From Pycnopodia helianthoides (lineage: Eukaryota > Echinodermata > Asteroidea > Forcipulatida > Asteriidae): DNA of 64,000 nt. Position numbers and translations under genes: made by a program. Shown here piece by piece: positions 34,379 through 47,800 of this stretch (positions within the stretch are counted from its first letter, which is position 1; the number at the start of each line of letters is the position of its first letter). The stretch lies in contig CM063258.1 in the NCBI GenBank assembly GCA_032158295.1, positions 4,360,001-4,424,000 of the forward strand, in the 5' to 3' direction. Below the pieces are notes generated by a model. It had not been told where the DNA came from. It was given only the letters and a program-made list of their open reading frames with translations, and made no database searches.

Positions 34379-36084
34379 TCTGCCTGCTAACCAGTAGCTG
34401 CGAAGGGCCTATCCACAACTATGCTACTGTACACTGCTGCTAAAGTATATCGTTAATTAAACCATGCAAAAAATGTAACTTAGGCGTCTCCGCGTTTTCA
34501 CTGAATCATGCAACTTCCTGAAATGGACAGCAAAAAGTGCCAACATGATCATTGTTTTGGCATGTGCAATCTTTGTTGTGCACACTAACATAGCAAAATA
34601 AATTTCACTCAACATTTTTTTTTTTTTCAAGCCACAGTAAGAGTGAGTCCATGTCACATCCTAATATACTTTAGGCCTGGAATTTCATCAATGAGAGGGC
34701 AAGGCCATTTACATTTTGCAAAGGGCTCTTTCATCTGGAAAACCATAAAGTCTATGGGAAACTTTTGAAGGGGCACCAAGGCCAAGACCAAGACCTGGGG
34801 CAATGGCCTCCATGGCCATCATATAATTCCAGGTCTTCATATAATTCTAGGCCTGATACTTGGCCCTATTTCACAACACACTCTGCCGCAACATCCTGTG
34901 CTTTATCGCAGCCATTTTTAGCAAACGAGGATACACACCGAATGTCTACACAAGCTGATGAAACCCCGAGTTACACTTTAGTACACATGCGCACTTGCTA
35001 AAGTTCATTACTAAATCCATAAATTAAAGCATTTTCCGTACCTGAAAGTACCACTTGACAGCCCTAATAGTCTCGAGCAGATTTATAAAAAAAAACTGAG
35101 GGAATGGTATGAAAAAGGCCTTTAATTGATTGCGGATGAGAAGCAAACAGGTGAATAATTCAGATAAAAGCTGGAAACAGACAGAGTCTTTACAACTTAC
35201 ATAAATAAGGCGACCTTTACACCCACATAACATTCATAAATAAAGTGTTGGTTTACAAATGTACAATTAGTTTCCCGTTTCTCATAAAAAAAAAAAAGAA
35301 AAACAGAAAGAAACTCTCTCACATTTTACAAACAGCACTCAACACCTCCGATAGACTGACCCATCAAGCCACGCCCATCACCGCCACTGCCTTGCAACCA
35401 AAAAAAAGAAAACAAAGGAAAAAGGCTGTGTCCAAATGAATGGCTCCAGCAGTGGCTATGGCTGGAACGCCACAATGTCCTACCCTTCATTGCTGTGATT
35501 GTGGCCATAGCCATAGCCATAGCCGTAGCCGAAGAGGCTTGATTAGGATACAGCTTCAGAATACAACAGCCTCCCCCTCTTAATCAATGCATCTAAGTAA
35601 CCAATGACGAGTCGACACAGGCTTACGTATGAAAGCCATCCATCACAGAAAAAAGATGAGAGCACATACCGGTAGTCAAGAAAAGGAAGACTTCTGGATT
35701 GTTGGGTACAGGCAGACTTACCATTGTTCTCAGAAATGTGTGCATGCTACGTAAACGACAGAAATGACCGGTATGTCTGCTGCCACCTAGTGTCCCAAAG
35801 TTGCTCATTGGCAGTGACAAGTTGGTGAATAAAGACAGTAACGGGGGCAACATGGATCAGTCTTTTGAAATTGTTTAACCTCTGATATGTTTTGGTTCGG
35901 TCCCAGCGCCTGATCCAAAGGCGCTGGGGATGGGCTGACGTTTACAAATGCTCATTGGACCATTTCCCCCGACCTATAAAATAGCCCCTGGTCACATCTT
36001 CCTGTTCACAAAAGATTCAAACCTCTATTAACGGTGACAGCTCTATGTTTCGACAACCCTATGATCCGATAACCCCTTGTGATT

Positions 36085-36262
36085 ACATGCTAGGGTAGGG
36101 TTAGGGTTAGGGTTAGGGGTAGGGTAGGGTAGGGTTAGGGTAGGAGGGGTTAGGGTTAGGGTAAGTAGGGTAGGGTAGGAGTAGGGTTAGGTAGGGGTAG
36201 GGTTGGGCTAGGGTAGGGGTAGGGTTAGGATAGGTTAGGGTAGGGGTTGGGTTAGGATGAGG
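36085..36262 (+). repeat. Interstitial telomere-like array
   Basis: About 175 bp of irregular AGGGTTAGGG, AGGGTAGGGT and AGGGGTAGGG units occur in one orientation. TTAGGG is the telomeric repeat of echinoderms and vertebrates. The degeneracy suggests an old internal array or a simple repeat, not a chromosome end. Confidence 0.85.
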
Positions 36263-37087
36263 AATATACATTAGTGGTGTCGGAACAGAGGGTTGTAGGA
36301 ACATACGGGTGCAACCCCTATCAATAATGTAGCTCTATAGTATTAATCCGTTGAAAATAATTAGTGTCATTCATTGCCTTGTACTAAAAATAGGGCTAGC
36401 TCCATCACAACAATAATAATTAACCTGAACAGTTTTATTCTTCTGGTAACTTCGGCTTAAAAAGAAGAGGGCTAATTAATCCTTTACATTCTCATATCAT
36501 CACTAAATCCTGAACATGAATTCGTACAATCTCATCAGCCCATCCCAGTGGTCTTGGACGAGACCGGTGGGGCCGGGCAAATGACATATTAATAAAAACT
36601 AGCTCTCATCAAACAACCGTTTTTTTTTCTCTCTCCCTTAAACCTTGGGCCCTACGCCCAAAATGTTACTGACAAACAACAAGATCATTACAGATGACCT
36701 CTTCCGTCTTGTTATTTGGTACATACCTCCCACAAATACAACAATAATAATTCATAACACACACTCCCTTCCCATCTTGTAATGTATCAGCAATGCTCCA
36801 TCCATCCATCAATCGAGTTTTACACAAAACTCCGTAGTTCCACCTTCTATTCTACGCCCGGTACCTTGCAGGTGTTTACCAATGCAGGAGGTTTACAGAC
36901 TCTCTGCATCTGCAGAGCTACAAGGTAAAGGTGTGGACTCTTTCTTCTTTGTCCGCTTTCAAGAAATGTTGGAAGGCTCAAGCAGATTTTGACCAAATCC
37001 TGAGAAATCACACTCCTGGTTTTAATTTGTCACGTTTTCCTAGAAATCATAAATACTGTACCCCTATTTACGAGCGGTAAAAGGACA

Positions 37088-40000
37088 TCAAAGCATTTCT
37101 TCAAACTGCGCCATGATATCGCTCTGTTGGTTCATGTCGATTGCACCGGCCATCTGCAATGAAGACGATGACATACAAAGAGAATTCAAAACGGAGTTGG
37201 GCATGTCACATGGTCACAAACGCCAGACTCCACTACTACCAACACCGAATTTCATTTGGTGCTCGATATGGGGCATGGTGAACCTCCCCCCCCACCCCAA
37301 TTGTGTCTTTGGAATCTCAGGAATTCTTTGCAGGTATTTTTTTAGGGGATTTGGCCTTATGCTCAAATGCCTATGTTTTGGGGGTATTTTTGTTGTTTGC
37401 CGTTTCTTTTTTTTTTTTTGGGGGGGGGGAGGCACTTCTGAGGAAAATAGTGTGATGAAGTATGGGAACATTGGGGGAGGGGGAGGGGGGAGGGGATACC
37501 CTCTGCCCCATATTGGGCATGGTACACAAATAACCAGTACGCAACTGTTTTCAAGTTGCAGCCCAAGAAAATTCACCTCACTTTAGCAATTCCCGTAAAA
37601 GTACTGTTCACCACAGAGTGGAAAGCATCCCAGCTCACACACTTTAACTCTGCCAGCGTTCTTTCCGTTTAGCAAAGCTTTAAGCTAAGAATTTTAAAAT
37701 ATCCAGAGATTTGACGAAAGACGATCTTGGAGAATAGACACAATCGGCGACCGTAGTCACGTGACTCATAGTGGGTATAAAATGTAAACATACCAAGCGA
37801 CAAACAGTGTGCATAGAAAAGCATGGCTGTGTCCGAGTGCTTCTGCCGTATGGTAGGAAGCAGCCATGCTTTTCCATGTACACTGCATGTCGCTTGCTTG
37901 GTTTGTTTACATTTAGTACCCACTATGAGTCACGCAACTACGGTCGCCGATTGTGTCTATAGACCGATCCATTAAGCCCCACCCCTTTAGCATATTGACC
38001 AATCACAGCATTGGCTGCCTCACCACTGCACACGTGTGCAGCACATGTGCGTCTCTCCAATGCCACACTCGCGACATGAACGTGCGCGCTTTAAATACGC
38101 GCGCACACATGTTTACTTTTCTAATGGGATTTTAGCGTGTCGGACTTTGTCGGACTTTCGGTGGCGTATAGCCAAGGTTGTGATTGGTCAACACGTAAGG
38201 GGCGGAGCTTAATGGATCGGTCTATTGTAAAGAGACTTGACTTACCGCCTCTCGTTTTCTCCGTTCTTGTTCTCGTAACCTTTCTCGCTCCTTCTGTGAG
38301 TTCTGTTTACTTTGATCCTCCTTCTGAGCCATCCTTGCTCTTTCAAGAGCCTCATCTTCTTCCTTCTCTCTGCAAGAAAAATCACAGAAAATGATTACAA
38401 TCACGATGCCAATCTCATAGATGTAAATTCTACATCGAGGATAAAAAATTTATATATATATATTTTTGTTGCCAAACTGCAACGATCTAATAGATGGCCC
38501 CCCAAAAATTCGACTGCCTCTGGCTACCAGGCAATCTCGGTGGTCTAGTTGGTAACACATCTGCTCTAAAATGGCAAAGGTGGTGGGTCCGAATCCCACC
38601 CAAGTAACATGCCTGTGGATTTTTTTTGAAGAACTCGGGAAAGTACTGAGTATACAGTGCTTTACATACATCAGCATTAGGGTAATAAAAAAAACAAATG
38701 ATATCAATCTAGTTTAGTCTAATATGTTACTTTTGGAAAAATTAATCAACATCTTTGCTGTTGATTGTAGATGAAAATAAAACTTGAAAACATTTCACAA
38801 AACGGCTTAAAGAACCAATTATATGGGATGGGGGCCAATATTTACGTTACAGGTTTTTATGGTATCTCCCAATAAGATTCTAAAAGAGAATTCTGTTGTG
38901 AAGTATTTTGTCACCAGGTCAGTTTGGCTCGGTGGTTTCTTTCACTTCTGTGGGTCCTGGTTCGAATCTCGGACCGGAGCCTTGTATGTGGATTGGGTTT
39001 TCAGTCCCTACCTGATTGTGTGGGTTTTTCCTTCTTGGGGTTTTCCTCCCACATCTAAAACTGACACTTCTTCATCGTCTTCTCCACACAGGTACCTTCA
39101 GGCCTACGGGTCACAGTGCTAGTCGCTTTTGAGGGTCACTTGGTTTCATTACCAGAAAGATATAATAATAATAATAGAAGGTGAACCCCCCCTTCTTCGT
39201 ACCTTAATCTTTCCCTCTCCTGTCTAAGTCTGTCTCTCTCAGCTTGCTCTCGTTGCGTCTTCCTCATCTCCTCTTGCTGCTTCTTGGCTTTTTCCTGAAT
39301 GTCAACCATAGAGAAATTGAATTACTTTAACTACCAAATAGTACTAATAATTACTTTTTGTCTTTGCCTTCCCTTTTTCCCCACAGATATACCCCTTCCT
39401 AGTCTGCCCTAGTCACTAAGTCTCCCTCTTCCCACCATTGATTTGATTCTTTGTGTTTCCAACCTCTTGTAGTCTAACAAGCCCCCTTCCCTCTACCCCC
39501 ACCTTTGTCTCCTTCTTCTTGTCCATCCCTTGCTGTTTCTGTGTGCTTTCTGCCCCTCTCTCTCTTTTCATCTATTTCCACTTGAGTGCTTTTGTTACAA
39601 TAGTATACCTGTTTTAAGTATGGTGTGTTGCGTAGCCTCTGCTAGGGTTGAAACGTCAAGCCACTAACTAATTGTCTGCATTTATACCATAGGTCCCTTT
39701 GGCTAGTAAGCAGTTTGCAACAGCTAATTCTATTTCCGGCAGAGTGGTGATGGGATTGTGGCCTTTGATAATACAAGCATGGAATCTGGCGCACAAGATT
39801 TGTCCTTGGCAATGGCAGCCATTTTGGCCTTTTTTGAAAATAGCGTGTTGTTCTAACACCATTTAAAAGATATTCAAATCTGCACTGGTCCTATAGCCAA
39901 ATATCTTTCTCATGACATACTCTGTGCCAAATTCCATGCTTGTATCATCAAAGGCACAATCCCATGAAGTATTTCCCTTATCTGCCCCGTTAAAATACAG

Positions 40001-40459
40001 GTTAATCGGGCTGATTTTCCTGTAGGGGACAACATTGTCAACAAGCTTTGCTGCTCAAACCACGCATCTGTCAGGAAACTAACATTCCAACAAAATGCAA
40101 CTCGGTGCAAGCAGGGTTCAGGGGTCAAAAGTAATCAATTAATTTTTCAGGGGGGTTCAAAAAAATTCCTGCAGAGCATGTGTAAGGCAGAGCAGAGAGA
40201 GGTCAAAGGTCACTCACCCTTTCTTTCTTTTCCTGAGCTGCTTTTTTAAAGACCTCAAAGGTGGAGTGGCTCACGATGGGTGTGGATTGCTTGGGCTTGG
40301 CCGTGCTGAGCGCCGTGGCGAGGTTAGACCATGATCCGACGTTTTGGATCTTCACATCCTGAGCAGGTTTCTTCATTGGTCCTGGGGCCGCCCGGTCAAC
40401 CTTCTTGGCATTCTCTGCGTTCTTATTCGACGGAGGACCGCTGGACTTGGCTGGCGGGG
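37088..40459 (-). CDS. BRD4: BRD4 exons 20-23: coiled coil and C-terminal P-TEFb-interacting motif
   Basis: Exons 40459-40218, 39294-39203, 38369-38246 and 37153-37088. The first carries the BRD4-specific [20 protein letters not shown] and THE-like [16 protein letters not shown]. The next two are Arg/Glu/Gln coiled coil ([36 protein letters not shown]). The last, 21 codons plus TGA, is [20 protein letters not shown] plus Leu, matching the end of BRD4 that binds P-TEFb. Confidence 0.96.
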
Positions 40460-41785
40460 CTGCAGAGAGTTAAGAAATACTTTGATAAATACTGTTTGTT
40501 GACTTAGTGACAGGCAAATGTTCAGTGGCTTTGACAAAAAATATCTTGTTACAATTGTCTACTCACGTTGTTTTGGGTTGGAGTCTTTGACAGTCGTCTG
40601 TAAAGTAGGCGGGAGCTGAGATGCAACTATGCCATCCGTTGTCGTCCCATTGCTACCGTCTTCTCCCTCGTCCTCCTCGTAGCCTTCTTCTTCTTCATCG
40701 TCTTCATCCTCTTCATCATCACCCATCATGAACTTCATTGGAATCAAATCGGGTTTCTCCAACATTGGCATAGAAGGACTGTACACAGGGGACTCGTGCC
40801 TACCCCCAAGAGGCAACGGAGGGGAGGGTTGGGACGTCGATTCTGGAAGATGATTCGGGTCGGTTTCAGGGTCCGTCTCCGGCCCCCTGTCGGGGTGCGA
40901 GTCTATCTCTGTCCGAGGCTCCGTGGTGGAGTCCTGTCTGGTCGGTCGTATTGCTGAGAGCGGCGCTGCCTGCGACGGCGGCAAGACTGGTGTATCGTTG
41001 ACGGTTGTGGTGGTGGTGTCTTTTGGTGGTGGTTTTGGTGCTTGTGCTGGTGCTGCTGGAGCAGCTTGGGGTTTGAGTGGGGTGAGAGATGGCGGTGTAG
41101 GAAGGCTCGTTGGCTTGGTGTGCTGGATTGGCGATTTGCGTTTCTGTTGTTGCGGCTGTGGTGTTACCTTGGTAATCTCTTCTGCAAAGAAATATTTCAG
41201 TTAATAACTCACAAGAAAAATCAAACAGAACTCATTTTATTTGTATCAAATATTGTTTCAAGATTTCAAACCTTTGATAAAAACAATGAAACATACTTCA
41301 AAATGTACCAGTAAAAGTTTAGCGACATTTATTGACTTATTCCTACAAGCGTACACCGGAGGTTCGCAATTCTTTAGTATTGAATAAAGTCTTTTTTTTT
41401 AATACTCACCTTTATTTGCGTTTGTGGAGACAGGTGCTGTTTGTAGTGACGCTGTTACCACTGCAGTTGTCTGCAGTAATGGCTGGAGTGGAGGAGGTGA
41501 TTGCAAAGGAGGCGGTGTTGACAACGCTGGCTTGACGTCCTGCTTAGCTAATGCTGGTGGCGAGGAGAGACTTAGTCGCTTCACTTTGGCCGGTAGAGCT
41601 GCAGCTTTACTACTTGGCCGGCTAGGCTGGGCTGGGAGGGTGGTATGAGCGCTGGGTAGTGGAGCTGAAGACTTTGGGGGATCATCGGGGGTATCTCTGG
41701 CTGTGGCTCAGGCTTGACGGGTGGTGGTGTTGCTGCTGCTGCCGCTGCGGCAGCTGCTGCTGCTTCTGCTGCCACCGCTGCTGCA

Positions 41786-41816
<31 letters not shown>

Positions 41817-44800
41817 CAGCAGCTTTACCTGCTGCCGACTTGCTGGCTGGTGTAGACTTTCCAGCTACCTTGGTTGCAGCTGATGGTGCTACTTTGGGGA
41901 AATCAGGGGAAAATTGGAGTATGACAATCACAATTGTTATGAAAACAATTTCTTCCTAGATTCATAATCCAAATCAAACCTCGAATTAAGATTCAGCTCA
42001 GTGACCCAATAAATTGTTTGATCTTTAAGAAAGAGAGGGTTATGAACTCACTAAAGTAGCATGGTTTATCTGTCCTTGGTACATTTGTCAGAAATCAACA
42101 AGGGTAATAATTACAACAATGAAGTTCTGTGATACTATCGTTTCTTTGGAGCCAGTAAGTGGATCATACCAGTTTTGGATGTCTGTGGCACAGACATTCC
42201 CTCATCCTCACCGGCAGGGGCGACTGGCGTTGGTGACGTCAACTTAATATTCATCGAAGCAGCCGCTTGTTGCTTCGCAGTTAGCTTCCTTGGACCTCTA
42301 GGGGTTGGCTGTATCAAGAATGACAAGGGTCAGGGGTCAACTTGGGACTATGATATGGAAATGGGCAAAGTCCACAAGGGTATGGAGAACCAATTTTGTG
42401 AGCAGTGGCATGGGGGTGGGGGGGGGTGGCAAGAAGGGACATGTGCCCTGGGCGACACCTTGGGGGGGGGGAGGGGGCAAATTGACTTACGGTTTGTTTT
42501 TTGTTAAATTAAAGCAATGGGTCCTTGTTAATATTTCCCCAAATGTTCAAAGAAAAAGTCGGTGAAGGAGCACCATCCTCTAATCAGACCCCCCGGTAGC
42601 TAGCTATGCCATCGTTTGCTGAAAAGGCCACCATCTGTACATTTTGGACAGTTTGGCCAACAGCCAAAACAAGACACCATTTTGCAAGTTAACCCTCCTA
42701 CTGTTGGTAATATCTTCCAGCAAGCTGACCAAATAATTGAAACCATCCAACTGCACGGGTCGTGTATGGTGACACGACTTTGCACAGAACTAATTGTGTA
42801 CATGTACTGTATAGATGCATGAATCCAATTTGCAGGCCGATTTAGTTTATATCTACCATTCAAAGCCAGCACATAGTATTAAATGGTCAGACAGTAGGAG
42901 GGTAAAGTGGCTGCTCTGTGAAATTTCGCCCAGGTGTGTTGTTTCAGATGTCCAAGCAGTCCGCAAGGCAGCTTGCAAAGACAAGATGCACTTCATATAT
43001 TAAATATGGAATTCACTGTTAGACATCTGATGTACAATTTACGTCTTACCGGTTTTCTTGTGGCCGGAGTCTTCTTAGGGGGAGGTGAAACAGTGCTTGG
43101 TCTCAGTCTCTTCCTGGGTGATGCTGCCGCAGCTACAGTATAATGTATGCAAGGTTTCAATAATTCACTGCTCAAATACCCTCTCTAAGTGCAACAAAAC
43201 CAACTAGATTCACTCTCCTCTCCTTCACTTGATTCACCGGTGAAAAACTTCATCCCACCGATCATTCCCATTCCAAACAATGTAACCAAAGTGAGGCCAC
43301 GTGGAAAATGGTCTGGGCCCAATTTCATAGAGCTGCTAAGCACAACAATTTGCTTAGCATGAAATTTCTTCATTGATAAAAACAGGATTACCAACCAAGT
43401 TTCCGCGTGATTTTCAGGATAAGCAAACAACAGCTGAATACCAGTAAAAAGCAATATGCAACACATGGAAATTTGGTTGGTAACCCTGTTTTTATCAAGG
43501 AAGAAATTTCATGCTAAGCAAATTGTTGTGCTTAGCAGCTCTATGAAATTGGGCCCTGGCCACTTTCTTATACAAACGGATGCAGTGTTTACGATTGTAA
43601 CTGTATACGGGGAACAGGACAGAGCAGTGGCAGCCAATCAAACCAGAGGAACACTGGGGCGAACCCCTTCTTTTTTTGGATAAGTGCACTGGGTTCTTTT
43701 GCGTGCATTACACAACACACAGGACCTACGGCTTTACGTCCCATCTGAAGGACGCAGCAATAATGGTTAAGTGTCTTGCTCAAGGAGACGAGGGTCGCAA
43801 CCGGGACTCGAACCCACACTCTGCTGAACACTCTGGGAATTTGTGTTTTTTTCAAATCAGACAGAGTATGAGAACTGAGGGTACAAGACCTGGACATTTG
43901 CTCGTAACCCAAGAGGTTTAAAGTGAATGTAAAACAATGATTCAATCTTGACTTCAAAAGCAGGGGATTCGTTTTTTGATAAGAGTGAATTGTTCAACCA
44001 CCATCCAGCTCGAGAAATAACCATTAAAAAATGGGCTTACATTTTGAGTCGACATTTATGTCAAGTATGAAAAGTTGTCATCCCACAATTTTTATGTGGA
44101 ATATGAATAATTGTAGTGGTTAATGGTCCCTTCGAAATGAGAGCATTGATTGGAATTTGCAATAAATAGCTGGGAAATTGGACTGATGGCGAGTGCTAGG
44201 AGCTTTCCCCAAGGTCTTCATTCATGAAGTTAAAGGTACACGTTGCCTTGGATCGGGCGAGTTGGTCTATGAAAAGCATTTGTAACCGTTTGTTTCTAAA
44301 ATGCATATTGGTTAGAAAGATATTTTAAAAGTAGAATACAATGATCCACACAAAAATGCCTCAAAATTGCGTAGTTTTCCTTTTTACATCGTGAACTAAC
44401 ACAGTCGGCCATTTTGTGGAGTCAAATTTTTGATTCCACAAAATGGCCGCCCGTGTTAGTTCACAAAGTTAAAGGAAAGCCACGCAATTTTGAGGCATAT
44501 TTGTGTGGACCATTGTATTCTACTTCTAAAACATCTTTCTCACCATACGCATTTTATAACAAACGGTTACAAATGCTTTTTATAGACCAACTCGCCCGAT
44601 CCAAGGCAACGTGTACCTTTAAAGTTTAAACGACGGCACAAAACCAATTGTTGGTACCCACTTCTTATATAAAAGGTTCTTAGCGAAGACTATAAACAGT
44701 CCACAGCTTTTCAGTTCCCTTGTTAATAATACAGATGTTTCACGCAGAGCAACGAAGATCAATTTGAAACTAAAATATATGTAGAATATAAGTAACCGTG

Positions 44801-47800
44801 GTTTCACCTTGTGTTAATTAACGCCTAATCTACATACAATTTGTTTCGATGATAAATGAACCGGGACAAAGAGGAAAAGTGGGTGCCAACATTGGGTTTT
44901 CGACCGATTTCACTTGACAAATATCGCTAACAAAAAAAATAAATAAATACAATTTGAAAATATGACATCATGGAGATAAGTTTGACCTGTTTTTTTTTAT
45001 TTTTTAATTTTTATTGAAGAGATAATACATCAGCATACAGAGCCGACCATTGTAGTTATGTACAGGCACATGTATTCAATTACTCTGTAGCTACGAATCT
45101 AGCCCACGAAATGACTCATCTAATACAGCATTGAGTGCACAAAACACAAATGCTTTTTTTTTTTAAATACTTGATTAAAAGAGGACAATAGTATTAATTA
45201 CAAACACAGCAACGATTAACATTACCTGAAACACAATCGGCTCTTTCGTTTTTTGTACAAAATAATCCCTTAAACTAAAAGGTGCTGTTAAAGTACATTT
45301 AAAAAAAAAAGAACATGAAACAAATGATCAACTATGACAACAATTGCAAAAAAAGGTCTTGATTTGGTATCAAAAAAATAAATAAAAAAGCAAAAAACAA
45401 AAAACTTTCTCTGTGAGCACCAGACATAACGCAGATCATTTTGTGATTACTGTGGGGGACGTTCGTTTAGTAATTGGCCAACACTTTTTAACAATGTCTC
45501 TCAGTCGAGGAATATTAGGTTTGTTTGTATTTACATGTGAAGATTTACTTATTACTAAGGATCTTAACGAATATAAAAAATGTGGTCTAGCCACATAGTG
45601 AGAAAAAAGAGTTTCTCAACATCATAGGAACTAGCCTACAAAAATAAACATATTTCAGGGGCTCTACTGTCGGTAAAAAGCAGAATAATCACATTATATA
45701 AATTGTTTAAAGTCCAAGATTGGAACTCACAGACTGATCTCATTTTTTAATAAACACATGGGCAGACACTACTACGTTAAGTAATGATATGAACATGCTG
45801 CAGTAAAATCGGATTGGTTTGTTTGTCTTTAAAGAACGACAGAAAATGCAGTACAACATTATTATAGGAATAGTGTCAAAGCTAGTCCTCAGCAGAGTGC
45901 GTACATGTGTTCAGAATGGCACAGACTTTATCAACTCAGGCCAGCTTCGTCTTCGACTAATCGGCCCAACCTGGCCAGGCTACACAGTTTGGCTGTTGTT
46001 CACGATTCAAAAAACTCAAAAGTAACACATTTTTTAACAGTTAAAAAACTGGCATCTTTACCAGCCGAGGTTGTCAAGTGAAAGCAAGAGCGAGGACCCA
46101 ATGTTGGCATACCCTTGGGGACTGATAGGGTGGGGGGGGGGTGGGCGGGGGGATTTTTTTCAACGAAGAGACGGTGCTCCATTGACAGGACCATACGTTC
46201 ACCCTACAGGAATGTCGATCGACTACAAAACCATCCGTTCATGGTTTCATTCATTACCTCACATTATACACACGCTCACGTTTACCGACTTGACTGTCAC
46301 TCCCGTCAAGCAAGCAAGAAACACAATCAATGTGGACTGACAACACCTTGCAGTTTAGCAACAAACAACAAAGTAATATCATGAGAAGAGACAAAAAAAA
46401 AAAAGGTTTTTAAAAAAAATAAACAAATGCCGGTCACTTTGGTAGTGTCTCGTAGGACCAAGTCTAGGTCTGTAAAGTCCCCCGTTTAAGGGCCTAGTTG
46501 TCTGGCCGGTAAAGCTGGCACTGATTCTCCATGCCATTCCTTAAGACACATGGCACTCTAAGCTGATTGTAAAAAGTTCGCACAACATATACAAAATAAT
46601 CAACATCACTTTGAAACAAAAACTACTAACCCCCTCCGATATTGGCCAACTACCCATCAATGAACATCTCTCATTTCGATGGCATACAAGTTAAGAAAAT
46701 TGAGGCTCTTCAAAAACACTCGTGCAAGTATCCGCAAAGCCCCCTTTCGTTTGGCAACGTATTTGTCCACATATATTTAGTTGTCAATTTAAGCATGCTA
46801 CTGCACCATTTGGCAGGGTAGATATTTTGTACACAAACTCGTTTTTTTTTTTTAATCGATAATATACTATCAAAATGCAGCAAAAGCTTATCCAACTTGG
46901 ATGGCGTTGCAGCATGTTGCATCATGAATTGAATAGTTTTCAAATACAACCGAGAAAAAGAATCTTTCTTTAAATCGTACATGTCTCCTGAAGTTCCAAT
47001 CCATCTTGAACATGCTGTTGCCAATGATCAATTCACCCGCTGTTTTTTGTTTTGTTTTTCTTCAAGAACAGCCCGCACTGCTCCTTGTCAAGAATGATTT
47101 ACCCATTTGAAAGATACTCTGTAGTCGCTAGTAATAATATTAATAAACATCTACACAGAGAAAACTTGCACATTTACTATCAAATTGTGTCGAAATGCCG
47201 ATATTAGTATGTATAAAAAAAAATCTTCCACAATTTACAGCCCCACGTCGAATCCTACAGTGAAACCACAGCTTCTTGCCGACAGTTTTTTCCCCCACAA
47301 ACAAGAGTATAATGTCTAAATTGTGCTAAGCGTATCAACTTTGCTTACCCGAAACAGGTTATCCACCCAATTGTTACACGTGCAGGGTTTGCCCTTCCAA
47401 CTTTTTCAATGACTAGCCAGCAGGACCAGGTAGCTTGCCGTTTCACTGTCTACCAGCTTTTTTCACTGGGCCATATTTCATATTAAATAGGGACGCTTTT
47501 CAACACTGAACAAGCCAGTTGGACCGATTGGAAGGAGTTCCGACTGGTCCTCAAGATGTTTCAATTAGCATTTGCAGGCCTCGAATTTCGTTTTCAAAAG
47601 GGCACAGCAATTTCCCCCAAAATGAAGGGCACCCAATGAGGAAAATTTGAATTTGTATTGAAGGTTTTTAAGGGCACCCACAGAAAATGCTGTGGTGTCG
47701 CGGCGAAAGGCCAGCAGACCATTGTTAAGGGAGAGCGCTGATGTGGTACATTGTCAGTGACCCGCTCCAAAGAATTTAAAGCCAAAATACATTGTTGAGC

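Larger units (their letters stand above)
27515..37087. other. Long gene-free region between the secreted-protein gene and BRD4
   Basis: No exon was recognised on either strand. From the left it has the 3' UTR of the secreted-protein gene; ATCCATGGAT-rich short repeats (28570-28662); a repeat shared with 39646-39735 (28822-28920); a nested pair of elements (29920-30474); a palindromic repeat (30535-30730); a repeat shared with 6505 (33626-33930); the minisatellite element (34040-34380); and a TTAGGG-like array (36085-36262). The right part probably contains the BRD4 3' UTR. A minus-strand AATAAA (TTTATT at 36434-36439) lies about 650 bp past its stop, and others occur farther left. Confidence 0.6.

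Noticed and set aside
33997..34443. Long frames with Cys-Arg-Gly-Ala-Phe, Ala-Glu-Val-Arg-Ser or Gln-Asn-Ala-Pro-Leu repeats, on both strands.
   Set aside because: They arise because a 15-bp minisatellite unit keeps every frame open. There is no start context, no splice signal and no conservation to support a protein.
36113..36304. Pro/Asn/Thr-rich frame on the minus strand.
   Set aside because: It is the translation of the TTAGGG-like array and not a gene.
37214..37576. Pro-rich 120-residue minus-strand frame next to the last BRD4 exon.
   Set aside because: It covers poly-T/poly-G tracts and lies in the probable 3' UTR after the BRD4 stop at 37088, or overlaps the last intron in a different frame. 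No domain was seen.
40923..41204. Plus-strand Gly/Val-rich frame of 93 residues.
   Set aside because: It is the antisense of the Pro/Thr-rich BRD4 exon 41181-40567, which is supported by phase and splice sites.
41659..41959. Plus-strand Cys-rich and Ala-rich frames.
   Set aside because: They are shadows of the minus-strand GCA-repeat tract in BRD4.
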